Shown piece by piece: positions 1-18,372 of a stretch of DNA of 64,000 nucleotides. Numbering within the stretch: position 1 is the stretch's first letter; each line of letters starts with the position of its first letter. The DNA comes from Euleptes europaea. Taxonomy: Eukaryota; Chordata; Lepidosauria; Squamata; Sphaerodactylidae. The notes below the pieces were generated by a model, which ran no database searches, was not told the DNA's origin, and was given only the letters and a program-made list of their open reading frames with translations. The stretch covers positions 73,195,614 to 73,259,613 of the forward strand of contig NC_079318.1 in NCBI RefSeq assembly GCF_029931775.1, in the 5' to 3' direction. Both the position numbers and the translations under genes were made by a program.

Positions 1-208
1 AGGGTTGCCAACCCCCAGGTACTAGCTGGAGATCTCCTGCCATTATAACTGATCTCCAGCTGATAGAGATCAGTTCACCTGGAGAAAATGGCCGCTTTGG
101 CAATTGGACTCTATGGCATTGAAATCCCTCCCTTCCCCAAACTCCACCCTCCTCAGGCTCCGCCCCAAAAATATCCCGCTGGTGGCGAAGAGGGACTTGG
201 CAACCCTA
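1..208 (+). mobile_element. hAT-type MITE, family A (TAGGGTTGCC ends)
   Basis: This is a complete copy except for the first base, which falls before the window. The ends are AGGGTTGCCA and TTGGCAACCCTA. The interior shows the family's inverted GGAGATC/GATCTCC blocks, the ACTCTATGGCATTGAA block and the GGCGAAGAGGGAC block. Confidence 0.85.
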
Positions 209-362
209 TTTCCATATCACTTCAAGGCATTTTTTCCCTAGAGCCGTGTTGGCGAACCTATGGCACGCGTGCCACTTCCGGCACGCGTAGCCCTCTCTGC
301 CGGCACGCGTGGTTCCTCCAAGCCGCTGGCCTTTCCGGCTCTGCCCCTCCCATGCATAAATG

Positions 363-467
363 GCCTCTTTCTTTCTCTGTCTCCCTCTGTCCTTTTCTTT
401 CCCTACTTTTCTTTCTCTCCCTCGCTCTATTTCTTTCTCCCTTTCTCCCTTTCTCCCTTTCTCCCTT

Positions 468-502
<35 letters not shown>

Positions 503-556
503 CTTTCCCTCCCTCCCTCCCTCCCTCCCTCCCTCCCTCCCTCCCTTCCCTCCAGC
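363..556. repeat. Pyrimidine microsatellite (CTTT/CCCT)n
   Basis: About 190 bases are almost purely C and T on the + strand, moving from irregular CTTT/CCTTT units to (TTTC)n and then (CCCT)n. It produces long but meaningless open frames rich in Ser/Leu/Pro or, on the other strand, Arg/Glu/Gly. Confidence 0.95.
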
Positions 557-690
557 GGCTTCTCCGGCGCCCTCTGGGTCTGTGCGGGCGGAGGGGCGTG
601 CAGTCCTATTCCACCTTTGAAGTGCCCACAAGCCATCCTCTAAACACCTTTCCATTTGTCTTGATATGTAGAGAGAAAATACTAAGGAAC

Positions 691-892
691 TAGTTGCCAA
701 TCTCCAGGTACTAGCTGGAGATCTCCTGCTATTACAAGTGATCTCCAGCCAATAGACATCAGTTCCCCTGGAGAAAATGGCCACTTTGGCAATTGGACTC
801 TATGGCACTGAAGTCCCTCCCCAAACCCTGTCCTCCTCAGGCGCCACCCCAAAAACCTCCCACTCATGGCGAAGAGGAACTTGGCAACCCTA
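691..892 (+). mobile_element. MITE family A, nested in the 244-1004 element
   Basis: This copy runs from TAGTTGCCAATCTCCAGG to CTTGGCAACCCTA and is full length. It interrupts the hAT-like element, so it is the younger insertion. Confidence 0.85.
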
Positions 893-1012
893 GCCTCTCC
901 CTCTGGGTATTCAGGTTAAATTGCCGCATTGGCACTCGGCGATAAATAAGTGGGTTTTCGGTTGCAGTTTGGGCACTTGGTCTCTAAAAGGTTCGCCATC
1001 ACTGCCCTAGAG

Positions 1013-2038
1013 AAAGGGCCAAGCTAGAGGGTGTGCAGGAGATGCATGAATAATCCCTCTACTATTTTGATCTTACTATCATAATATTTTAATGATTAAT
1101 TGATGTTCACATTGTTCTGTTTTTTTATTGTACACCACTTTGAAATGCAAATTCAAAATCCAGGAACTGAATAAATAAATTTGCACATTGCCAGTCCAGA
1201 TCAAGAAATTGCATACAGGGAAGTAGGAAGAGGCTTCTTCACCCATACCCCTCATCCTATTTGTCAACTCAAACGTGCCCTCTTCAAACTACTTTTCTCT
1301 CAGCATGGGAAAAGACACAGGTTATGTCTTCCCCTGCCACGGATAGGAAACCATCTGATATGGGGCAGTTTTGAGCAGAAAAACAGCAGGAGGTGAAAGA
1401 GTTAAACATCCCCCTCCCACCCCGCTCTTTTTCTACTCACAGGTTTTAATGGTACTTTTTCAGTTTTTAAAAAAATGCTGGAAGATTACGAATGCGTCAC
1501 CCATGTACTGTCTAAGTTTCGTCTGTCTAGTTCACACATTTAGCTGTCATTCCTCATCTGTGGATCAATCACTGTCAGTAAAGCAGGCTCTCCTCTTACG
1601 GATGGACTATAGAAAGCCTGTTCTCCTGTCGTTACCTCCGCGCCTCCCCAAGAATCAACAATGGAAAGCTGAGACCGCGATATGTACAATAGTAAGATAA
1701 GCATTCATTTAATTGTGCAAGAACGTGCCACAGTATTGCTTCTTTCTCTCTGACCTCATCTGTAATAATCCACTTCATAGCCTGAAGCACCGTGGCTGAC
1801 AGGTCTCTGAAACAAACTGCTCCTTGGGAAAGCCAGGGAGCCTGTTTGCTCTTGCCCGAGAGCACCATCAAAAAGCCGCTGCGAAGTCTCTTAGCCGCAT
1901 GGTTGAGACTGAAGTGTTCGGTTTCCATTTTTCTCAGCTCGGGTCAGAGAAGAAAGCTCTTGATTCTTGCTCGTTCCTTCCCCTCTTTTTAGCGATTCAC
2001 CGCTGTAATAAAACAATGTGTCTTTGTATTTCTGCTTA
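1013..2038. other. Flank upstream of FAM167A, no clear gene
   Basis: Apart from an AT-rich repeat-tail-like stretch near 1110-1180, I see mostly unique sequence. It should contain upstream intron or 5' UTR of FAM167A, but I cannot place a promoter. Confidence 0.4.
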
Positions 2039-2199
2039 GATGGTTCCCTATTTCTAAAGGAGTGTCTCGAGCTGACGAGGGAGAAAAACTTTCTGGTCCA
2101 AAGGAGCTTTTGATCAGGGAATCATTGTGCGGACGGTGTTGTCTGGATTCCACTGTTACCCTTCTCATGAATGTTTGTGACATTCCACCAGAAAATAAG

Positions 2200-9745
<7,546 letters not shown>

Positions 9746-11470
9746 AGGGAGGGAGGCTGAGCGCAAGAAGTGGGTTTGGTGGGAGGGGCTTATCAGAGAG
9801 AGGCTCCTCCTTCCTTTGACTGGAAGGCTCATGAGGGAGCAGGAAAAGATGAGGGCAGACAGAGAGAAGCTCATGACTACCCTTCCACTAGGCCAATGTG
9901 GCTGGGCCACAGTGAATGTCAAGATCGCAGGATGGGCAGAGAAGGAAGAACAACGTGGTGCCTCAAGGATCAATGCTAGAGACCCGTGGTCTTGCAGTCA
10001 GAAATATGCCTATGACTGCACTGAAAGAAGCATGTAACACAAAAATAGCTGGGGTCCAAAATTAAGGGTGGAGTAGGAGAAACACAACCATGCTCTGTTG
10101 CTAAAGCTCTCTGGCCCACTCCAGATCAGATGGTGGTGATGGTGGTGAGAAACGCATATTGCTGCAATGAAGAAGAGACACACACAGTTTCCAGTGGTGA
10201 GGACCTCTCTTGCTACAGCGTCAAACGATTTCCTGGCAGAGACATCTAGTAATTGTTACGTACAAGGATTGGCCAGCAGTAGGACCTCTGTTTTCAGATG
10301 CACAATGTGGATGCTAGAGACAAGCCCCAGCAGATGGCTGTCACTGTCTCACTTTAATTTTGAACTCCCAGAGCCATCTCTCCAGGTAATGACAGAGACT
10401 GAAGGCCAAACTGCAAATGATGGTGGGCCACGGGGACTGTTTCTACACCTGACGGGGCATGGGGTGGGGGAACAAGAGCTCCTGGAACCACCATATTATG
10501 CGACTGATTCAGATCATGGTCTTGTGGCAATTTTTAAAGAAATACAAATGCTTTAAAAATGGCATAGACGGTGGCCACAGGATGGGCCTGTGCCTGCCTC
10601 CACTTGCAGTTTGGCTCTTAATTCTGGATTAGATAGAGCTTTGATTCGATCTGGCCTACTAATTTATATGCTCTTAATCCCAAGGATATGCACATGGTGC
10701 CAGACCTCCAAATATGCAGAGTCACTCAGTGCAGATACACCCATGCACAACAATCGCACACTCTCTGACACATATCTAGAAGGGCAGTCAACACCCTAGG
10801 CAAAATAAAAATTGCCCAGCCTCATTTGGATGCAAGGCCAGGGTTCTTTCTCCCCTCAGCTGTTTTTGGGAAGCTGTATCCTTCCTGGGCCCTGTTCTTC
10901 TAAAACCCGTGGTGTCCCACTCACAAACCCTCCTTGGGGTGCACAACCCCAGTCTAGAAGGCTTCACCTCCAGGCTCCTCCAGACTCCCACATTTTTCCT
11001 TTCAAGAGCTGGCAAGTCCAGTAGCACAAGTGTGCTTCGGTTCCACATTCCACGGCCTTCCGTCAAGCCTCCCTCTTTCAGGGCCCATGACACCTTCCAA
11101 ATCGTGCATTGCCTGGATCCTCAGGCCTCCCTTTGAAGTTCTGCCAAGCCCCAAATTCCCAATTGTGAGCTTTTGTTAAAAGATGAGGTGTAATATGTGT
11201 TTATGGCGAAAGGTAGATGAAGACAAACGCATTAGGTTCCAAATGCACCTTACTGGATAATCATCCCCTTTCCTTCAAGGATTTCCCATCAGAAAAAAAT
11301 CACACTGCCACACCAATACACAAAACAATCTCAATATTCCCCCATCCCTAGGGCTACCACACGCCCCAGTTGTCTAGGTACAGGGCATGTTGCCTGGTTC
11401 CTGTTTGGCTGCACTGATTCCCAGATTTAACTTTTTTTTAAAAAACAAAATTGTAACCCTTGCAGGGGAG
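9746..11470. other. FAM167A 3' flank, probable 3' UTR
   Basis: No repeat family or second gene is evident in this unique stretch directly after the FAM167A stop. Its position suggests 3' UTR, but nothing in the sequence proves transcription. Confidence 0.4.
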
Positions 11471-11660
11471 GGACGGCAGCACGGTGTAGCCCAATTTCAT
11501 CTGATCTTGGAAGTTAAGTAGGATTTGTATTTAGATGGGCAACCACCAAGGAAGACTCTGCAGGGAAAGGGCACACCATCTTTCTTTCTCGCTTGCTTTA
11601 AAAGCCCCTTGCTGTGGTCGCTGTAAGTTGGTTGTGACTTCATGGCACTTACATACGTAA
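11471..11660 (+). mobile_element. 5S rRNA-derived SINE, decayed
   Basis: CATCTGATCTTGGAAGTTAAGTAGG, ATTTAGATGGGCAACCACCAAGGAA is recognisably 5S rRNA (GATCTCGGAAGCTAAGCAGG ... TTGGATGGGAGACC). It is followed by a GTCGCTGTAAGTTGGTTGTG tail like that of the copy at 26.7 kb. Confidence 0.75.
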
Positions 11661-12168
11661 CCCTTCCAGATCCAGAGATATGATACAAAAGAGAAAGCCA
11701 GTATACTACTCAATTCATGGTGAGAAACAAGCCTGCCCCCTCTACCACTGTTCTAGCTAGTGTGGGAAGTCACAGCTATGGAGGATATGCTTACTACATC
11801 TCTTCCTGGCCAACGTTGCTGTGATCTGAAAAGAAAGCATCAGCAAATCCTGGCAACATGGCTGGGGGAAAGATTTTTTTTTTTGTGATAGTGTTAGGAG
11901 CAGACAGAGCAACAGGTGGATGACATAACCAGTACTGTTCTTGATTTTGCATAATTAGAAAACAATTTGCGTAGCATGACAAATTAGGTCACCTGGATTC
12001 AGAGGACTGAGCTGTGGCACGCTCTCCTTCTGCCACACGTACCTTCTTGGACTGTGGCGCTCTTAACTGATTGCACCATTCTTAGGCTGCAGCAAGAAGA
12101 CAACAACACCCCAAAGATTTCAGTCTGTCTGGCACCCAAGACACACTGCAGTCGCATGCACGGTCTTC

Positions 12169-12174
12169 AATAAA
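12169..12174 (+). promoter_or_regulatory. Candidate polyadenylation signal for FAM167A
   Basis: An AATAAA hexamer lies 2.4 kb past the FAM167A stop, and the stretch in between holds only one 5S-derived SINE. It is a reasonable end of a long 3' UTR, but other AATAAA hexamers occur further on (for example near 12405). Transcript data would be needed to choose. Confidence 0.3.
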
Positions 12175-12579
12175 GTTTGCATTCCTCGATTTATTTTGCT
12201 TTTGCAGAAAGGCAAATAGCATAACATTGGGAATTTGTGCCGATATTATATATAAAAATCCATGCCAATTGGCCCTGAGTTTGCACACGTGCACCTGTGT
12301 CTGCTGAATTTTGTGGGATTATTGTTGATTGACATTTCATTTTTTCACTCGGATCAATGTAAAAAATATTGGGGATAAAAGGGGGAAAACCGAAGTGCAG
12401 AATTCAATAAACCATTTAAATGGAACTTGTTTCAGTCTTTTTTTTCTTCAGGCTGTGTCGCTAAGATTTCCTGTTGTGCTCTTGGTGAAATATTATTCCT
12501 ATGGAAATTGTGCTACATGCTCTACCCAGTTCAGAATGAACTCTATATACAAGAAGTTTCCTCCTATTGCACCAGGCTA

Positions 12580-12732
12580 TTGGTTTATCTAGCTCAGCGC
12601 TGCCTGTTCTGACAGACAGCAGCTTTCCAAGGCCGCAGGTCTTTGCCAGCCCCCTTCAAATGATCATACCAGGGGCTCAACCTGGAGCCTTCTGCATGCA
12701 AAACACACGCTCTTCCACTGAGCTGTGCAGCT
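12580..12732 (-). mobile_element. tRNA-derived SINE, diverged
   Basis: The - strand reads GCTGCACAGCTCAGTGGAAG (box A region) then TGCATGCAGAAGGCTCCAGG and CAGCGCTG. It is the GGCTCAGTGGTAGAGC-headed family, more decayed than neighbouring copies. Confidence 0.55.
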
Positions 12733-12843
12733 TCTCCAGCCTTCTGGCTTGACAGCTGTCTGAATGTTCATTTAGAAAACCTATTGAATGTCTGCTGTAC
12801 AGGGTGTTCAGAATACAGCAGTCCAAGCAAAGGGAAATGCCTT

Positions 12844-13276
12844 TAATACATGACACATGATGAAGCTGCCTTACACCGAGTCAGACAATTAGTCTATTAT
12901 GTTGGCATTGTCTACTCTGACTAGTAGCAGCTCTCCAGGTCTCAGGCAGAGGTCTTTCAACATTACCTATTACTAAGGTTGCCAACCACCAGGTACTAAC
13001 TGGAGATCTCCTGCTATTACAACTGATCTCCAGCCAATAGACATCAGTTCCCCTGGAGAAAATGGCCACTTTGGCAATTGGACTCTATGGCATTGAAGTC
13101 CCTCCCCTCATCAAACCCCGCCCTCCTCAGGCTCTGCCCCAAAAACTTCCCGCCGGTGGCAAAGAGGGACCTGGCAACCCTACCTATTACCCTTACTAGC
13201 AATGCCGGGGATTTAACCCAAGACCTTCTATATTCAAAGCAAGTGCTTTACTATGGAGCCATAGACCTGTCTCCTA
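12844..13276 (-). mobile_element. tRNA-derived SINE split by a MITE
   Basis: The SINE parts are 12844-12973 and 13183-13276. The first holds the 3' body (AAGCTGCCTTACACCGAGTC), the second the box B region (CCGGGGATTTAACCCAAGACC). The MITE at 12974-13182 is inserted between them. Confidence 0.8.
12974..13182 (+). mobile_element. MITE family A with perfect 8-bp duplication
   Basis: The element is 209 bases, from TAAGGTTGCCAACCACCAGG to CTGGCAACCCTA. CCTATTAC flanks it at 12966-12973 and 13183-13190. Because it sits inside a SINE the empty site is known, which fixes the element ends and the duplication length. Confidence 0.93.
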
Positions 13277-13359
13277 TTACACTGGTTTCAATTACAGTTA
13301 CTCAGGCATATTCCCCTGTTAAAAATCAATTGGTCAAAAGCTGTTTTCAGAGGTTTACA

Positions 13360-13570
13360 TTCATGCGTACGTGAAGCCCGGCAACTGCATATATTGGAAG
13401 CTTGTACTGCTTGTGGAGTTTCCAATACTTGCAGTTGCCATGTAGTCTGAACTGGGGAACATACATATTTTGCATGCATGTACAGCGTTAGTATGCACAA
13501 ACCAGAACCCTGAAAAATCCAATGGATGGTTCATGTGTGCTGAAGCTGTATGCACGTGCAAACTACATGT
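13360..13570 (-). repeat. Unnamed dispersed repeat, copy 2
   Basis: The reverse complement shares GGATTTTTCAGGGTTCTG, GCATGCAAAATATG and TGGCAACTGCAAGTATTGG with the copy at 8595-8760. Confidence 0.5.
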
Positions 13571-13580
13571 GACTCCCCTG

Positions 13581-14112
13581 TAGGGTTGCCAGCTCTGGGT
13601 TGGAAAATACCTGGAGATTTTGGGGTGGAGCCTGAAGAGGCTGGGGTTTGGAGAGGGGACGGGCTTCAATAGGGTATAATGCCATAAAGTCTACCCTTCA
13701 AAGCGGCCATTTTCTCCAAGTGAACTGATCTCTACCACTTGGAGATCAGTTGTAAAATTATGGAACTCCCTGCCCCAGGATGTGGTGATGGCTGCCACCT
13801 TGGAAGGCTTTAAGAGGGGAGTGGACATGTTCATGGAGGAGAGGGCTATCTATGGCTACTAGTAAAAATGGATAGTAGTCATGATGCATACCTATTCTCT
13901 CCAGGATCAGAGGAGCATGCCTATTATATTAGGTGCTGTGGAACACAGGCAGATAATGCTGCTGCAGTTGTCTTGTTTGTGGGCTTCCTAGAGGCACCTG
14001 GTTGGCCACTGTGTGAACAGACTGCTGGACTCGATGGGCCTTGGTCTGATCCAGCATGGCTTTTCTTACGTTCTTAAAATCTCCATCCACCACCTGGCGG
14101 TTGGCAACCCTA
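13581..14112 (-). mobile_element. MITE family A split by a LINE
   Basis: The ends are TAGGGTTGCCAGCTCTGGG and GGTTGGCAACCCTA, with flanks CTCCCCTG (13573-13580) and TTCCCCTG (14113-14120), a 7-of-8 match. A CR1-clade fragment occupies the middle. Confidence 0.85.
13754..14080 (+). mobile_element. CR1-clade LINE 3' end nested in a MITE
   Basis: It starts in the ORF2 terminus (GGAACTCCCTGCCCCAGGATGTGG, encoding WNSLPQDVV-like residues) and ends CTTGGTCTGATCCAGCATGGC then TTCTTACGTTCTTA. It is 5'-truncated as usual. Confidence 0.85.
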
Positions 14113-14120
14113 TTCCCCTG

Positions 14121-16100
14121 CTCAGATAACATGCTGACTGTGCATACTAGAGCAATCTACACATTGTTGGAAAGCTCTGGGTACATGCGGATGTAACATC
14201 TGAAAAGGTTTGTTGTGTTGGATCATATATCTGATTTCTAGCCTATGTGACTATAAAAAAAATATGTCATGGGAGGGTAAACTTGGGAACTAGATGGCAA
14301 CCGCATAGGACTTCTGGAGGCCACAGTTTCTGCGTGTGGGTCTGGTATCCACAAACTGCAGATCACCATATTTCCACTCCTTGGGTGGCCTGAAACGCAC
14401 CACTGCCTCTCTCAGCTCACCTCGTCTCTCATTTGTAATCTGAGAATAATTCTGGCTTACTTTACAAAAGTTTTGCAAGGATAATTGAGACTGTGTTTGT
14501 GGAACCCTGTCCCTTTGCGAAATGAAATGATAAATAAAACTAAAATTAAAAAAACTTTTATGAAATGTTTCATAGATGGACTCTAGAAAAAGAAACTCAA
14601 GGGGCTCCGTGTTGAAAGTGAAGGATCATGCAACATCTCTTTGCAGCAGGGACACCGGTACTGTAGAAGTGGCAGTAGAATGAACAAGGAAGAGAAGTCA
14701 AATTCTTACATCTTGAGCCAAGAGGGAAAGCGGGGAATAAATATTTTAAGAAATAAAATACTCATTATCCCAACTGTACTGCATTGACTTCTGATGACAG
14801 TTTTTGTTGCCTGCTGCTGCTCTAACAGGTGAAAGAATGTTTTTATTTTTTTTAAAAAAAAATTGTGGTTGTCTGCAGTGCACCACAATGCCCTTCTGGG
14901 AAATACATGGCAGTGACATTAGTTAGCTCTAGGAATTGTCAGAAACTCTATGGCTTTAGTATAGATTTTTTTTGGCAATTTCTAGAGCAACTGCATGGCA
15001 CTTCCAGGTTTTCCTGGATGTAATGTTATGGCACTGATGTGTGTGTCCCCCCATCCCCACTCCTGAAACTCCTGCCAGTTGACAGGCATGGCCTGCTGGG
15101 AGAGCCCTCCCCCCAAACCAAGCCACTGTCATGGCTCTGCCACTGAGCCATGACCCTTCCCCAATAGCAGTCTTGGAAGTCTTTGATCCAGGCCTGTTTT
15201 CCTCCCTGAATCTGGTGGCAAGTGGCCTGACCATCTTAGCTGTCCATGAAAGCTGCCAGGAGAAGGAGTTGCACAACACTTAGTCATGCAATTCTGAACA
15301 TTTAGGTGTGCTAGTCTGAGCAGGCTTCCCTCCCGCCTTGCTAGTTGCCTCCATTTGGCACCATCGCAAAAGATTAGCCTTCTGAGATTGCTCTCTTCAG
15401 GACAGAGGGTGCAGCTGGGAGTGGTCCTCTCTACACACTGTGCCCTGCAAATAATTGAATGCTGGAGAAGAACTAGCAGCAGCCTCGGAGGGAGCTGCGA
15501 GGTAATATATAGTTTGCATGATTCCTCCATGAAGCATGCATTATTCATTTCCTTGGAATTAATGGTGCCCATGATTATCTCCTGTTTCTGAAAAGACCTT
15601 TTGGATAATGGGCATTTTTAGGTATCACTGATTTCAAAGAGAGGGAATTAAACTCCTTCCTGACCTCCAACTGAAATGAATAGGACTGAATCATGCTCAG
15701 CACTTCTTTTGTATGTGCGTCTGATTTAGATTCAGCATTTAGAAATCTGTTTTCCCAGTGCCCGTTTAAGGCATTTTTCCAACCAAAGCATCATACACCA
15801 ATTGGTTTGGTTCCCACCAGCTTTTCTGCATGTGAAAAAGGAAGAAGGGGGTTCTGTTTGACACCCCAAAAAGCTTATGCTGGGGATTGTGTGTCCCAAA
15901 GCTGGAAAATATGTACTGTGCCCTATTCACACAAATTCCATCTATATTAAGAGGTTTCTCTCGAAGCATGCTCTTCTGTTATGTGAAGTAGGACCACCAA
16001 AATCATAATGATGGAAAAACGGGGAACAGGGGACAGCCAGTAAGTGCTTGCCACAGCCAGCTTCTCCTGAAAAAGTCTGTGGCTAAACCCTGCATACACT
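14121..16100. other. Intergenic, nothing recognised
   Basis: The stretch is mostly unique sequence with short A-rich runs. I see no exon-like open frame with splice sites and no clear repeat family. Confidence 0.4.
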
Positions 16101-16103
16101 ATA

Positions 16104-16400
16104 AAGGTAAAGGTCCCCTGTGCAAGCACCGGGTCATTCCTGACCCATGGGGTGATGACACATCCTGACATTTCCAAGGCAGACTTTGTTTGCGGGGTGG
16201 TTTGCCAGTGCCTTCCCCAGTCGTCTTCCCTTTACCCCCAGCAAGCTGGGTCCTCATTTGACGACCTCGGAAGGATGGAAGGCTGAGTCAACCTTGAGCC
16301 GGCTACCTAAAACCAACTTCCGTCGGGATCGAACTCAGGTCGTGAGCAGAGCTTTGGACTGCAGTACTGCAGCTTAACACTCTGCGCCACAGGCATACAC
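16104..16400 (-). mobile_element. tRNA-derived SINE with ACCTTTA tail
   Basis: The - strand begins TGTGGCGCAGAGTGTTAAGC (tRNA box A region), then GAGTTCGATCCCGACGG (box B). It runs through GAGCCGGCTCAAGGTTGAC (as its reverse) and TTTGCCAGTGCC to a GGGGACCTTTACCTTTA end. Confidence 0.8.
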
Positions 16401-17051
16401 TATGCCTATCAAATATCTCAGATTCAGTCCCTGCCATCACCTGCTAGAAAATGAATTTGTAGGGGCACAGAAGGCCTTTCGCTTTCTGAGTTCCTGTAAC
16501 TCTTACTGTGCTTGCTGAGTTTACCTTTCGATGCTGCACAGAGCAACTTCTTGGGGATTTTTGCATGGTAATTAGCAGTGCGTTCTAGGCTGAATTGCCC
16601 CACATTTAAAAAAAAATGCATGCTGAACCATCATTCCAGAAGTGACTGCGAAGCTGGTGCATACCTGCTTCGCATTACAAAAGAGCCCATTTAACGCGAC
16701 CTTTGGTGTTTTTCGCAATGAATCCCCATCAAGGACACATGCAAAATAACAGAGGCATGTTAGCTATACATATGCTGATTTCTATGCAAACAGGAACAAA
16801 GGAGCAGGCGAGTGGGGGGAGTGGAACGTCTCCTTTTGTGTCGGGACTGTGAAAAGGCATTTTTAAAGTCACATTTTTAAGAAGAGCTTTGAGCGAGCAT
16901 CAAAATTGACCATGCAAAAATGGCCAATGTGTTCATGTGTCAATCTTAAAGGGAAAGCCGTGCTCCCATGCAAAACACCAGGATCACTTTGCTAGGCATC
17001 TATATCTGCACACTGCCTGAATGTCCGTTCTAATCTTTTCTTGCCTTGAAA

Positions 17052-17209
17052 CTGGGGGGGGGGGAGGGCAGGGTTTGGGGAGGGACTTCAATGCCATAGA
17101 GTCCAGTTGCCAAAGTGGCCATTTTCTCCAGGTGAACTGATCTCTATTGGCTGGAGATCAGTTGTGACAGCGGGAGATCTCCAGCTAGTACCTGGCGGTT
17201 GGCAACTCT
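17052..17209 (-). mobile_element. MITE family A, 5'-truncated
   Basis: It starts within the GGGTTTGGGGAGGG block after a G run and ends CTGGCGGTTGGCAACTCTA. The first 40 or so bases are missing. Confidence 0.75.
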
Positions 17210-17869
17210 ACATATCCTTGAAGATGGCTTAGAAACCAATCAGTTCAGAAGGCTGAGGTCTGACTTCTTTGAGGAGATGGAGAGGTGAACTCTTCAACTG
17301 AGAAAGAGTTTGCCTATGCAGGAGAATGAGGTGACAACGCCCTGAAATGGCAGCATGGGCGGCACAACTTCAGACTACCAGAGTGGGGTGTTACATTTGC
17401 CCTCCTCCCTGATGTGCTTGTTTTCTACATGCATAGAAATTTCTGTCAGACAGAGGTGAATGCAGGCCTGTTAACCAGCACCAGTAGTCTGCAGTGATAC
17501 AGCTCAGACCTAGGATTACCACCTCAGTGAGAACATGTATTTGGGCTGAAATAAAATCCCCTCTGGTGAAAATCTCCTTGTGCAGCAAAAGCCAATTAAC
17601 AGCTTTTGGCAGGTTCCTTTCCTTAATAAGTTCTAATCTTTTTATTCCAGGTTCTGTAACTCTTCTGATCATCCACCCACTCACTGGATTTTAGCACTGC
17701 TTGGCGTATAATCTCCGGCCGGCACACCCAGAACACTGTCATTGGCTGTGCCCATCATTCGTCAACTCCTTGATGTCATGGATGCTGCCTGCTCGGGCAT
17801 GCTCACCTGGGAGCCTTCCCAAGACAGAACTCTGGCTGCAGTGAAGATTTCCTTTAAGATTTCCTTCTC

Positions 17870-18051
17870 CAGGGATTACAACTGATCTCCAGGCGACATA
17901 GATCAGTTCACCTGGAGAAAATGGCTGCTTTGGAAGGTGAACTCTATGGCCTTATGCACTGCTGAGGTCTCTCCCCACTGCAAATCATGCCCACTTTAGG
18001 CTCCACCCCCAAAGTCTTCAGGTGTTTCCCAACCCAGATCTGGCAACCCTA
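17870..18051 (+). mobile_element. MITE family A, 5'-truncated and diverged
   Basis: GATTACAACTGATCTCCAGG starts the copy and CAGATCTGGCAACCCTA ends it. The left terminal 25-30 bases are missing. Confidence 0.7.
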
Positions 18052-18372
18052 ACCTGAGCCAACAAAGGTTGCTATCCCTGCTCTACAGTAAACTTTTATT
18101 TCCTCTACTACTGACTCTGAGAAAAAGGCAAACTCCCTTGAAACTGCAGGTCAAAGCCCAGACCTGTCAATTCTATTTTTTTAAAAGGAAGGCTTACGGG
18201 CGGAGGGGGGGAGTTATCTAGGTGTCTAAGATTGGCAGGCCCCCACAGGAGGCTTTGGGGGTGGAGCATGCAGCGACTGATGAAATCCTAGAGCATTGGT
18301 AATGTCACTTTGGGGGGTTTGCCGGAAGTTATGTTGACACATACACAAGGTCTTGGCATTGGTGACTGAAAT

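Larger units (their letters stand above)
244..1004. mobile_element. hAT-like non-autonomous element with CAGTGATGGCGAACC-type ends
   Basis: The element runs from CCGTGTTGGCGAACC to GGTTCGCCATCACTG, which are imperfect inverted ends. It is flanked by the identical 8-bp duplication CCCTAGAG at 236-243 and 1005-1012. It contains a long pyrimidine microsatellite and a family A MITE inserted later (691-892). No transposase is visible. Confidence 0.85.

Noticed and set aside
88-693. Long open frames over the CTTT/CCCT tract on both strands
   Set aside because: They are low-complexity translations of a microsatellite (poly Ser/Leu/Pro or Arg/Glu/Gly) with no protein-like composition outside it.
2062-2199. 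In-frame 46-residue N-terminal extension of FAM167A
   Set aside because: The frame is open, but the residues match nothing in the family, and the conserved protein starts at the ATG at 2200. It is most likely 5' UTR.
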